Below, in pieces: positions 6,021 to 13,105 of a DNA stretch of 64,000 bases (the stretch's first letter is position 1; the number at the start of each line of letters is the position of its first letter). The notes under the pieces were generated by a model. It was given only the letters and a program-made list of their open reading frames with translations, ran no database searches and was not told the origin of the DNA. This DNA is from a virus. The stretch is from IMG/VR virus record IMGVR_UViG_3300032288_001804, positions 1 to 64,000 of that record, one strand, 5' to 3'. The position numbers and the translations under genes are program-made.

Positions 6021-6577
6021 AAGAACTATTTGACTTTTTAATAACTAAGGGTTTGTCGCCTAATAGTTATTATTTATTGTGGTCCATTTATAATGGTACA
6101 GCACCTCAAAACATCAAGGTACCTTTGGAAATGAGAACTGTTGCTCAGCAAGGGTATATTGATGAGGAGGGTAAGCTAACTTCTAAAGGTTTAGAAATTG
6201 TAAGATTTAACTCTAAAGTTGTAAATGCTTTACCAGATGATGCATCAGATAATATTGATAAGTATATTTCTATATTCCCTAAAGGTAAACTTCCTAGCGG
6301 TAAAGCTGCTAGAGTAAACAAGAAGAATATAGAAGATGCTTTCAAATGGTTCTTTAAAAATTATACGTATGATTGGGACACTATCCTACGTGCTACATTT
6401 TATTATGTAGAGACGTATGAAAAGACTAATTACATGTATATGAAGAATTCACAGTACTTTATACGCAAGCAAAATACAGATAAGTCCTGGGATTCTGAGC
6501 TTGCTAATTACTGTGATATAATTATTAATGGAGATGATGAGCCAGAAACTCCTCATTTCAGTGATAACGTAGTATGA
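6017..6577 (+). CDS. Hypothetical replication-associated protein
   Basis: This 186-aa protein overlaps the DnaA-like gene by 4 bases (ATGA) and the next by 4 bases. The N-terminal 70 residues look like a winged-helix fold (SYYLLWSIYNG, then GYIDEEGKLTSKGLEIV, typical of a recognition helix and wing). The C-terminal half is helical and aromatic-rich (KWFFKNYTYDWDTILRATFYYVETYEK). Its place between a DnaA-like protein and the helicase suggests an initiator or helicase-loader role, but no ATPase motif is present and the function is inferred from context only. Confidence 0.55.
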   Translation: MKELFDFLITKGLSPNSYYLLWSIYNGTAPQNIKVPLEMRTVAQQGYIDEEGKLTSKGLEIVRFNSKVVNALPDDASDNIDKYISIFPKGKLPSGKAARVNKKNIEDAFKWFFKNYTYDWDTILRATFYYVETYEKTNYMYMKNSQYFIRKQNTDKSWDSELANYCDIIINGDDEPETPHFSDNVV

Positions 6578-6777
6578 TTATAAATTTTTTCACAAAAGAA
6601 AAGGCATTAGCTTTAATTGTTAGTATCTTTTTTTCAGTACTTAGTTGGTTTATAACCAACACGTTAATTATAGAAATAGCCCTATGGCAGTACTTTCTTA
6701 TAGAATTACTGTTGCTTTTTCTAAGTTATTTTTATAAATTCGTAGTAGAAAAATTACAGATACCTCGTGCCGAATAG
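6574..6777 (+). CDS. Small membrane protein
   Basis: The 67-aa product has two hydrophobic segments, about residues 12-32 (ALIVSIFFSVLSWFITNTLII) shortened here to its core, and about 37-58, joined by a short turn, and a charged C-terminus. It is translationally coupled to the preceding gene by ATGA and its stop lies within the downstream terminator hairpin. No family is recognised; a holin-like or membrane-modifying role is possible but unsupported. Confidence 0.55.
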   Translation: MIINFFTKEKALALIVSIFFSVLSWFITNTLIIEIALWQYFLIELLLLFLSYFYKFVVEKLQIPRAE

Positions 6778-6791
6778 GTACGGGGTTTTTT
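6763..6791 (+). terminator. Rho-independent terminator
   Basis: CCTCGTGCC pairs with GGTACGGGG around a GAATA loop and is followed by six T. The stop codon of the small membrane protein lies inside the hairpin. It separates the initiation genes from the helicase gene. Confidence 0.8.
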
Positions 6792-6802
6792 ATCCTTTAT
6801 AA

Positions 6803-7801
6803 ATGACAACAAAGAAAAAAAATACAAGCTGGAATAGCCAGCGGGAAGGATTTCTTGACTCTTTGAAGTACATGAAGGGACGTCAACAAGGCCAAATCAA
6901 AAGCTTAAAGACACCCTGGGATAAGTTTAATGACGCAACAACAAGTGGTTTAGAGTGGAACTCAATGACGGTTATAGGCGGAAGACCGGCAAGTGGGAAA
7001 ACTCTTATTAAAGATCAAATAGTACGTGAAGCTTTTGTCTTGAATAAAGGCGAAAACTTTAGAGTACTGGAATTTCAGTTTGAGATGATAGCACGTACTT
7101 CGGCTATCCGTGAATACTCCAGCGTACTTGGTAAACCCTATAAGTACTTATGCAGTGCATCAGGGACAATTACCGATGATGATCTTCAAAAGTGTTATGA
7201 TTATGCAAAAGAAAGAGTACAATACCCTATAGATATCGTAGAGGATCCTTGTACAGTTAATGAGTTCAAAGAAATCATTAAGGACTACATGGAATACTAT
7301 GCTGAATCTGATGAAGATGGGGAAAAAGTATTTACAAAAACAATTGTAACGCTAGACCACTCGCTCTTACTCAAGAAGGCACCCTTTGAGAAAGACAAAT
7401 ATGACACGTTGTATAATTTAGGTGAGGCGCTAACGGAACTTAAACGTAAGTATCCAATAGCGTTTATTATCTTAAGTCAGCTTAATAGGAATATTGATAA
7501 TCCTGAGCGTAGTGAAGACGGCAAGTATGGTAATTACATACTAGAGTCTGATCTATTTGGAGCTGACGCTTTATTGCAGCATGCCGACACATTAGTAGGA
7601 ATCAACAGGCCTGGGAAACAAAAGATACGCTTATATGGTCCCGATAGATTTATTATCGAGGATGATAAGATTCTTGTAATGCATTTTATCAAGTGCCGTA
7701 ATGGCGATGCTAGAATGAGTTTCTTTAAAGCCGAATTTGAAAAAATGAAGATAGTTGAAATTGCTACTCCGCCACAACAAGAAAGAAAAATTAAATTCTA
7801 A
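6803..7801 (+). CDS. DnaB-like replicative helicase
   Basis: The 332-aa protein contains the SF4 RecA-type core without the usual N-terminal DnaB domain. Walker A GGRPASGKT sits at about residues 59-67, followed by a glutamate-rich strand (LEFQFEM), Walker B TIVTLDH near 180, sensor ILSQLNRN near 224, and the GADALLQHADTLVGINRP segment that corresponds to the DnaB H4 arginine-finger region. It should unwind the fork 5'-3' as a hexamer. The missing N-terminal domain means primase contact must differ from E. coli DnaB. Downstream are the recombinase, SSB-like and primase genes. Confidence 0.85.
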   Translation: MTTKKKNTSWNSQREGFLDSLKYMKGRQQGQIKSLKTPWDKFNDATTSGLEWNSMTVIGGRPASGKTLIKDQIVREAFVLNKGENFRVLEFQFEMIARTSAIREYSSVLGKPYKYLCSASGTITDDDLQKCYDYAKERVQYPIDIVEDPCTVNEFKEIIKDYMEYYAESDEDGEKVFTKTIVTLDHSLLLKKAPFEKDKYDTLYNLGEALTELKRKYPIAFIILSQLNRNIDNPERSEDGKYGNYILESDLFGADALLQHADTLVGINRPGKQKIRLYGPDRFIIEDDKILVMHFIKCRNGDARMSFFKAEFEKMKIVEIATPPQQERKIKF

Positions 7802-7806
7802 GTAAC

Positions 7807-8367
7807 ATGTCAATAAGTACAACACAAAAAGCAGACAATGTAAAGGATAAGCTCCAAGACCTTAGACAGTATCATCAACCAACTTTTGATGCGCTAGGTA
7901 TTCCAGATGCACTTTACATCCCTAAGTTAATTTATCGCCCGCAAGGTAAAGATGAAATGCATTTCAGCATGTTTGTCGGCGAGCTTCGCAAAGAACAAGA
8001 TGTTTATACCGAAGCTGTAAGCCAGGCCAAAGATCCTGAAGATATTAATCGCACCTTGTATGTTTGGCGTTATAATCCACACTGGTTAGAAGAATATGAT
8101 ACCACCGAGCCTATGGCTAATGGTCAAGTAAGATATCTTATTCCAGCTGCTGAATTAGTTAAAGTTAACGTCCCTGGTAAAGAAGAGAAAAAAGCTATTT
8201 CTACTAAAGGTAAATCTCCTGCAGCTCCATTAACTATGGACTTTGATGAGATTTTAGATCCTAATAGCGACGCACCATTTGACCAATTAACAATTCGTGA
8301 TTTGGCCGCATTGCTATTAAAGAAGCCTGTAAGTAACAAGAAATGGTTGAATGATTTATTAAAATAA
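7807..8367 (+). CDS. Hypothetical conserved-looking phage protein
   Basis: The 186-aa protein has a globular N-terminal 115 residues, a Lys/Pro-rich linker (about 125-145), and a short C-terminal helical tail (TIRDLAALLLKKPVSNKKWLNDLLK) that looks like a peptide used for docking to another protein. It sits between the helicase and the Sak4-like ATPase with only short gaps, so it is probably part of the replisome or recombination machinery. No known family is recognised. Confidence 0.65.
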   Translation: MSISTTQKADNVKDKLQDLRQYHQPTFDALGIPDALYIPKLIYRPQGKDEMHFSMFVGELRKEQDVYTEAVSQAKDPEDINRTLYVWRYNPHWLEEYDTTEPMANGQVRYLIPAAELVKVNVPGKEEKKAISTKGKSPAAPLTMDFDEILDPNSDAPFDQLTIRDLAALLLKKPVSNKKWLNDLLK

Positions 8368-8368
8368 C

Positions 8369-9127
8369 ATGGAAATTAAATTACCGTTAGAAAAAGTTAA
8401 GGCTGTATCTCAAAGCCCAAGTAACTTGATTATCTTTTCAAAGCCTAAGACTGGTAAAACAACCTTGTTTGCCAACTTAGAGAATTGCCTTATTCTGGAT
8501 TTAGAAAATGGTGCCGATTATATTGACGCTATTAAGATTAAAGCAAGTTCAGTTGAAGAAATCAAGCATATTGGTAAAGCTATTAAAGATGCTGGTAACC
8601 CATATCAATACGTTGCTGTAGATACTATTACAGCATTAGAGGAGATGTGTGTTCCTTATGCCGAAGAACTTTATTCTAGAACACCTATGGGTAAAAACTG
8701 GTTTACATCAGGTAAGGCACAATCAGGTAAGGCACAATATGGTACTATTCTTAGTTTACCAAACGGTGCTGGTTATCCATATCTTAGAGAAGCTTTTACA
8801 AAGGTTGTTGATTATATCAAGACCTGGGCTCCTAGAACAATATTGGTAGGACACGTAAAAGACACCCTTCTTGAGAAAAACGGTTCCGAGTTTAACTCTT
8901 TAGACTTGGATTTAACCGGTAAACTAAAGAGAATATCTTGTTCCAATTCTGATGCTATAGGTTATCTATACCGAAAAGGCAAAACTAATATCTTAAGTTT
9001 TAAAACTTCTGATGAGATTGCCTGCGGTGCAAGACCTGAACACTTGAGAAATCAAGAGTTTGTAGTATCTGAGTTAACAGATGAAAACGTAATTAACGTA
9101 GATTGGAGTAAAATTTATATCGATTAA
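8369..9127 (+). CDS. Sak4-like RecA-fold recombination ATPase
   Basis: At 252 aa the product matches the AAA_24/Sak4 family of phage single-strand annealing ATPases. Walker A SKPKTGKTT is at about residues 25-33, and Walker B VAVDTITAL is near 78. A sensor strand RTILVGHVKD is near 155. A long insertion-like segment contains SGKAQSGKAQ, made by a 15-base tandem duplication. Such proteins work with a phage SSB in annealing and recombination, and the next gene here is an SSB-like protein. Confidence is high for the fold, moderate for Sak4. Confidence 0.75.
   Translation: MEIKLPLEKVKAVSQSPSNLIIFSKPKTGKTTLFANLENCLILDLENGADYIDAIKIKASSVEEIKHIGKAIKDAGNPYQYVAVDTITALEEMCVPYAEELYSRTPMGKNWFTSGKAQSGKAQYGTILSLPNGAGYPYLREAFTKVVDYIKTWAPRTILVGHVKDTLLEKNGSEFNSLDLDLTGKLKRISCSNSDAIGYLYRKGKTNILSFKTSDEIACGARPEHLRNQEFVVSELTDENVINVDWSKIYID
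8708..8737 (+). repeat. 15-bp perfect tandem duplication inside the Sak4-like gene
   Basis: TCAGGTAAGGCACAA occurs twice in direct succession (8708-8722 and 8723-8737), in frame, giving a duplicated Ser-Gly-Lys-Ala-Gln. It keeps the reading frame and looks like a recent slip or duplication. Confidence 0.85.
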
Positions 9128-9138
9128 CCCTAAGTAAA

Positions 9139-9831
9139 ATGATAAGTACAAAAGATGTAGTAAGTACAACTGGTGGATCCAGTGTACCTAAAGTAATTCA
9201 ACCAGGTAATGAAACATGTACAGTGTTGAACATTAAGCTAGAACCAGCTCGCTTTAAAGAAGGTGGTTATGATATTATCCTTAACGTTGAAGGTCCAGCA
9301 ATGGGCGATGACTTTGAAGGCTTTTGGATTAACAAAGATGATCAATCTTTGGGACGCCATTTAGGTCAAGTAGGTCGCATTCGTGCAAGTGAATATCCTT
9401 ATGCTGATGGTACTACTAAAAGTGGTATTGAGGTAAGTCGTGATAAAGAGCTTCTACGTTTCTTGCAATCTTTTTGTAAGGAAACTAAATCTCTTGAATG
9501 GTTTGTGCAGCAAGATAACAAGCATGAAACCATTGAATCTTTATTTGAGGCTTTCAACAATGATAAGCCATTTGCAGGTAAAGAAATTCGCATGTGTATT
9601 GCGGGTAAAGAGTATGTGAATAAAGAAGGTTATACTAACTATGATTTATTCTTGCCTAAGTATTCTCGTGGTCAAGTGCCATTTGAGTCTGCTAGCATTG
9701 AAGAAAATTCTAGTAAAGTTGTAGCTTTTGATGAGCAAATCCACGTTAAGAAACGTAAAGTTGAAAGCGTAAGCTCATTTGGTGATGATCAGCCTGCAGC
9801 TCCAAAAGCTACGGGTGACTTTGAACTTTAA
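9139..9831 (+). CDS. Single-stranded DNA-binding-like protein
   Basis: The 230-aa protein has a beta-rich body with a structure typical of OB-fold phage SSBs (for example VLNIKLEPARFKEGGYDIILNVEG and KEIRMCIAGKEYVNKEGYTNYDLFLPKY), then a low-complexity linker and an acidic C-terminal tip ending DFEL, the usual tail for recruiting partner proteins. It directly follows the Sak4-like ATPase. Identification rests on layout and neighbours; no single motif proves it. A terminator follows the gene. Confidence 0.6.
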   Translation: MISTKDVVSTTGGSSVPKVIQPGNETCTVLNIKLEPARFKEGGYDIILNVEGPAMGDDFEGFWINKDDQSLGRHLGQVGRIRASEYPYADGTTKSGIEVSRDKELLRFLQSFCKETKSLEWFVQQDNKHETIESLFEAFNNDKPFAGKEIRMCIAGKEYVNKEGYTNYDLFLPKYSRGQVPFESASIEENSSKVVAFDEQIHVKKRKVESVSSFGDDQPAAPKATGDFEL

Positions 9832-9847
9832 TATCAATTGAATATAG

Positions 9848-9873
9848 AGGGGAGTGTAATGCTCCCCTTTTTA
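9848..9873 (+). terminator. Rho-independent terminator
   Basis: GGGGAG (9849-9854) pairs with CTCCCC (9862-9867) around a 7-base loop, followed by TTTTTATT. It lies 17 bases after the SSB-like stop. Confidence 0.88.
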
Positions 9874-9890
9874 TTCTTAATACATTTAAC

Positions 9891-10847
9891 ATGATTAGTA
9901 CAAAATTACAAGCTACAACTGCTAATAGCATTCCATCTTATTGGGTGTTTGAACATTTTTGCAAATTAGATACTAAACTTGTTGGTCAAAATATCAAGAT
10001 TAAATCTCCTTTTAATCCAGCGGAGACTAATCCTAGCTTTTGTATATATGTAAAAGGCAATAAATATTGCTTCAAAGATTTCTCTACAGATAATGGGGGC
10101 AATCATATTGAGTTTGTAAAACTTATTTATAATTGCGATGCTATACAGGCTGCAACAATTATGCTTGAGGAGTACAATAAAACTATTGGATTAGATGATG
10201 AAAGGTTTATTGAACCTGAGGGTCGCTATGAGGTAACTAGCTATCAAGAAAGAAAGTGGACTAACCTAGACGCAGAATATTGGACGCAATTTAAGATTGA
10301 TTCTAATACTCTTAACCATTATGATGTAAGACCTATTGAGTCTTATATTATGGAGAAAGAGAATGCTCCAGATGTTACTATGAAAAGTGCATATTTCTAT
10401 GGTTACTTTAGAAGTAGCGGCGAGTTGTATAAAATTTATCAGCCAAAAAATAAAGAGAACAAGTTTATAAAGGTTAATGGTTATATCCAGGGCACTGATC
10501 AATTAAAATTTGATAAGCCCAATCTTATAATCTGCAGCTCTCTTAAAGATATTATGGCATTAAGCAAGTTTGGTTATAACGCTGAATTTGTAGCGCCAGA
10601 TAGCGAGAATACAATGATTCCTAGTGGGTCAATTGCAATGTATAAAGATCGTTATAAGGCAATATGTACTCTATTTGATTATGATGAAGCGGGTATAAGA
10701 TCTGCAGATAAGTATAAAAAACTATATGGGATAAATAAAGTTATCCTACCTATGTCTAAAGACTTATCCGATTCTGTACGTGATTTTGGTATTCAAAAGG
10801 TACATGAAGAATTATTTCCTTTATTAAAACAAGCATTAAAAAAATAA
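9891..10847 (+). CDS. DnaG-like primase with degenerate zinc ribbon
   Basis: The 318-aa protein starts with a CHC2-like domain in which SPFNPAETNPSF replaces the usual CPFHxExTPSF, so the first zinc ligands are lost. It then has KYCFKDFSTDNGGNHIEF, the remnant ribbon and the FVxxxxxxxF helix. The TOPRIM core follows: NLIICSSLKDIMALSKFG, where the catalytic Glu is replaced by Ser, TLFDYDEAG with the DxD pair, and LPMSKDLSD. It should make RNA primers for the PolB. The changed motifs leave some doubt whether it is active by the standard mechanism. Confidence 0.8.
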   Translation: MISTKLQATTANSIPSYWVFEHFCKLDTKLVGQNIKIKSPFNPAETNPSFCIYVKGNKYCFKDFSTDNGGNHIEFVKLIYNCDAIQAATIMLEEYNKTIGLDDERFIEPEGRYEVTSYQERKWTNLDAEYWTQFKIDSNTLNHYDVRPIESYIMEKENAPDVTMKSAYFYGYFRSSGELYKIYQPKNKENKFIKVNGYIQGTDQLKFDKPNLIICSSLKDIMALSKFGYNAEFVAPDSENTMIPSGSIAMYKDRYKAICTLFDYDEAGIRSADKYKKLYGINKVILPMSKDLSDSVRDFGIQKVHEELFPLLKQALKK

Positions 10848-10851
10848 AATT

Positions 10852-11133
10852 ATGGAAGAAGAAAATTTAAAATCAGCATATGCTATTTTACAGAATTCAA
10901 CATATGGAGCCTATGGAGTTATGCATGATTCGTTACCTGAACCTACGCCTAAATATTATAGTAGTGATTATGATAAATTACTTGATCGGATTGACTCACT
11001 TTGTTTACCAGACCAAGCAGATAAGGTAATAGTTAAAATACTTGACACTATTAAAGGTTATGATGCTGAGGATACTCACCGTCACTTAAATGATATGCTA
11101 ATGCAAATAGCTAGAAAACATGTGGGTTTATAA
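10852..11133 (+). CDS. Small hypothetical protein, tandem paralogue 1
   Basis: This 93-aa protein shares its C-terminal half with the next gene. Both have a stretch of the form RI..xCLPDQADKV followed by IL and GYDA.DTHR. The N-terminal 40 residues differ. It follows the primase by 4 bases. No known family is recognised. The shared core looks like a compact helical domain. Confidence 0.65.
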   Translation: MEEENLKSAYAILQNSTYGAYGVMHDSLPEPTPKYYSSDYDKLLDRIDSLCLPDQADKVIVKILDTIKGYDAEDTHRHLNDMLMQIARKHVGL

Positions 11134-11158
11134 ATTAAAAAAATTAAAAAATAAAATT

Positions 11159-11398
11159 ATGTCAGCAACATTAACAACATATCCTATGCAAGAGGGAGTA
11201 ACATATGAAACACCTCTTACAAGACATGAGCGTCTTCGTAATAGAATTCAGAAGTACTGCTTACCTGATCAAGCTGATAAAGTAATGCTTACTATATTAG
11301 CTGAAGTTCAGGGATATGACGCACAGGATACTCATCGTAATACTACTAGCATTATGGCAGAGCTAGCTGCAAGTACTTTAGGTATAAAGATACCATGA
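11159..11398 (+). CDS. Small hypothetical protein, tandem paralogue 2
   Basis: The product (79 aa from ATG 11159, MSATLTTYPMQEGVTYE) is a tandem duplicate of the preceding gene, sharing YCLPDQADKVMLTIL and GYDAQDTHR. The upstream in-frame start at 11120 overlaps the previous gene and is less likely. It overlaps the next start by 4 bases (ATGA). No function is known. Confidence 0.65.
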   Translation: MSATLTTYPMQEGVTYETPLTRHERLRNRIQKYCLPDQADKVMLTILAEVQGYDAQDTHRNTTSIMAELAASTLGIKIP

Positions 11399-11814
11399 GC
11401 TGGTCATATCAATTTAAAGAGTTCACCGAGGACATGATTCCTGATGGTGCTGTAGGATTTGTATACCAGATGGATGTTATCATAAATGGTGAACGCAAGT
11501 CCTATATAGGTAAGAAGAACTTCTTTGCTGATGTAAAGACTAAGCTCAGCAAGAAGGCTATGCCTACGGATAAACGTAAAAAGACTTACAAACGCGTAAG
11601 AAAAACTGTATATCAAAATTACTATAGTAGTAATGAAGTATTAAAGAAAGCTCACAAGGATGGTTTAGCTATTAGGAGAACTATCCTAAAGATATGTTAC
11701 TCTAAGACAGAGCTCTCTTATCAAGAGGTTAAATACCAATTTATGTGTGAAGTACTAGAGAAAGACTTCTGGTTAAACGCAAACATACTTGGTAGGTTCT
11801 ATAAGCAAAAGTAA
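11395..11814 (+). CDS. GIY-YIG-like putative nuclease
   Basis: The 139-aa protein begins with GAVGFVYQMDV then SYIGKKNF, matching the two strand motifs (GxxY and YIG) of the GIY-YIG nuclease fold, followed by a basic stretch and NYYSSNEVLKKAH, as seen in phage YIGKK-type nucleases. A C-terminal glutamate for metal binding may be that in YQFMCEVLEKDF. It is not flanked by intron or intein signals, so it may be a free-standing homing or repair nuclease. The fold is fairly likely; the role is open. Confidence 0.55.
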   Translation: MSWSYQFKEFTEDMIPDGAVGFVYQMDVIINGERKSYIGKKNFFADVKTKLSKKAMPTDKRKKTYKRVRKTVYQNYYSSNEVLKKAHKDGLAIRRTILKICYSKTELSYQEVKYQFMCEVLEKDFWLNANILGRFYKQK

Positions 11815-11815
11815 T

Positions 11816-12166
11816 ATGGCAAGTACTAAAGTAGCAGCGCTAATGTCTCGTCTAAGAGACTTAGATATTCAGCGTGTAGAAATAAGATATGATGGCTCTG
11901 GAGATTCTGGATCCATAGATGATGTAGATTTTTATAAAGAGAAATGGGAAAGTATAGATGGTGTAGCCGAAGATTTACGCGGACTATGTGAAGATTTAGG
12001 TTATCATATACTAAATAACCATTATAACTGGGACTGGTATAATAATGATGGTGGGTACGGTACCGTTATCATAACACCTGATACAGACAAAATTACTATT
12101 AGTGGTTATGTTAGGGAGGTTACCGAGGCAGATGAATTGGTATCTCTAGAGAACATAGAATTCTAA
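11816..12166 (+). CDS. DUF6878-like protein
   Basis: I used ATG 11816 (MASTKVAALMSRLRDL), just after the preceding stop, giving 116 aa. It carries EIRYDGSGDSGSIDDV and a C-terminal NNDGGYGT, which match the family I know as DUF6878. Its stop overlaps the ATG of a truncated DUF6915-like start (12166), and these two families are often adjacent, so the original partner was probably the gene now at 13869. Function is unknown. Confidence 0.6.
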   Translation: MASTKVAALMSRLRDLDIQRVEIRYDGSGDSGSIDDVDFYKEKWESIDGVAEDLRGLCEDLGYHILNNHYNWDWYNNDGGYGTVIITPDTDKITISGYVREVTEADELVSLENIEF

Positions 12167-12189
12167 TGGCCCATCCATATGATCATTAA
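12166..12189 (+). pseudogene. Relict 5' end of a DUF6915-like gene (7 codons)
   Basis: A 7-codon reading frame MAHPYDH followed by TAA begins in the DUF6878-like stop (TAATGG). It is the same as the start of the DUF6915-like protein now encoded at 13869, whose native start is expected to be MAHPYDH. It looks like a gene start left behind when later DNA was inserted or rearranged. Confidence 0.5.
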
Positions 12190-12207
12190 TAATTAAAACT
12201 AAAAACT

Positions 12208-12462
12208 ATGAGTAAATTACTAATCACTAAGACAGAACTCCTTCATGATAAGGAGTATGACTTTATGGAGCAGCAAGATAAAAGCCTTGCTGATGTATGT
12301 ATAAAGTACGATGAGATAGTAGCAGTTAGGCAAAATGCAGATGAGGCTGACATTATTAACCCTGATATGTGTGTTGTCTATCTAAAAAGTGGAGAGCTAT
12401 TCTTCATCTTCACACCCTATGAAGAGGTGTTACGTTTTATGAAACAATTAAACCAAGATTAA
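12208..12462 (+). CDS. Hypothetical protein
   Basis: This 84-aa acidic protein alternates strands and ends in a helix (CVVYLKSGELFFIFTPYEEVLRFMKQL), recalling small PH-like or transcription-factor-like folds. It follows the relict start by 18 bases. The ATG is preceded by AAAAACT, a start context shared with the next three genes. No known family is recognised. Confidence 0.6.
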   Translation: MSKLLITKTELLHDKEYDFMEQQDKSLADVCIKYDEIVAVRQNADEADIINPDMCVVYLKSGELFFIFTPYEEVLRFMKQLNQD

Positions 12463-12467
12463 AAGCT

Positions 12468-12695
12468 ATGGAAAAAGAAACATTTCAAGAATTTTTAGAA
12501 AGAGAAGGCTACGATGAAGGTAGAACCCAAGAGATATGGGCAGACGGTGCTAGAAAAGGTGCTGAATGGCAAGCCAAACAAATGTATAGTAAGGAAGAAG
12601 TCTTAAACTTACTAATAGAGATGAATTCTTGGCCTACTATCTTTGATGGTGAAGAAGATATTACAGAGTGGTTTGAACAATTAAAAACTAAATAA
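12468..12695 (+). CDS. Small phage protein, YSKEEVL type
   Basis: The 75-aa protein has a helical N-terminus (FQEFLEREGYDEGRTQEIWADGA) then MYSKEEVLNLL and an acidic WFEQL tail. Phages of Bacteroidota commonly carry small proteins of this form in their early cluster. No molecular role is known. It follows the previous gene by 5 bases. Confidence 0.55.
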   Translation: MEKETFQEFLEREGYDEGRTQEIWADGARKGAEWQAKQMYSKEEVLNLLIEMNSWPTIFDGEEDITEWFEQLKTK

Positions 12696-12697
12696 CT

Positions 12698-12829
12698 ATG
12701 AGTAAACAAACTATTACATACCCTTGGTCTTGCACCTCTTGCAAAAAAGAAATGGTAGCAGGACCATATCCTGCATGGTTTTGCTTACGTAAAGAATGTG
12801 TTGAATATCTTAAACCTAAAAATTTATAA
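12698..12829 (+). CDS. Very small zinc-finger protein
   Basis: This 43-aa ORF has SCTSCKKE and FCLRKECVEY, two cysteine pairs that fit a single zinc-binding knuckle. It starts 2 bases after the previous stop and ends 2 bases before the next ATG, which supports coding. Its size suits a small regulator or anti-host protein. No family is recognised. Confidence 0.6.
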   Translation: MSKQTITYPWSCTSCKKEMVAGPYPAWFCLRKECVEYLKPKNL

Positions 12830-12831
12830 CT

Positions 12832-13038
12832 ATGGAAAAGAAACAAACTGCGGTTGAATTATTAGAGCAACAATTAAAGGAGAGGTACTCTCTTATGAAC
12901 TCTGAACCACTATTTGAACAAGCCAAACAAATGGAGAAGGAGCAGATTATTGATGCTTATGAACAAGGTGATAAGTATAAGTTAAATTTTTCAGGGGAAC
13001 AATACTTCAACGAACTTTATGGAGGTCAAAATGAGTAA
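12832..13038 (+). CDS. Small phage protein
   Basis: The 68-aa protein is helical and charged, beginning MEKKQTAVELLEQQL and including QAKQMEKEQIIDAYEQGD and EQYFNELYGG. Small proteins with this pattern are widespread in Bacteroidota phages and have no assigned role. It is followed by the second relict gene start at 13045. Confidence 0.6.
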   Translation: MEKKQTAVELLEQQLKERYSLMNSEPLFEQAKQMEKEQIIDAYEQGDKYKLNFSGEQYFNELYGGQNE

Positions 13039-13044
13039 GTAATT

Positions 13045-13055
13045 ATGGCTCATCC
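13045..13055 (+). pseudogene. Second relict gene start (ATGGCTCATCC)
   Basis: ATGGCTCATCC codes for Met-Ala-His-Pro and matches the expected native start of the DUF6915-like gene up to the point where the HNH-bearing segment begins. CATCC recurs at the far junction in the 13869 gene start, ATGCATCCG, as expected if the insert landed there. Confidence 0.5.
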
Positions 13056-13086
13056 TTGTATGTATGATTATTTTGTTGTATCTTTG
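13056..13086 (+). promoter_or_regulatory. Bacteroidota-type promoter for the HNH gene
   Basis: TTG at 13056 and TATCTTTG at 13079-13086 match the -33 TTTG and -7 TAnnTTTG elements with about 20 bases between them. An AAAGGG ribosome-binding site (13093-13098) lies 7 bases before the HNH ATG. The insert therefore seems to carry its own expression signals. Confidence 0.6.
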
Positions 13087-13105
13087 TATTATAAAGGGAT
13101 GCCAC

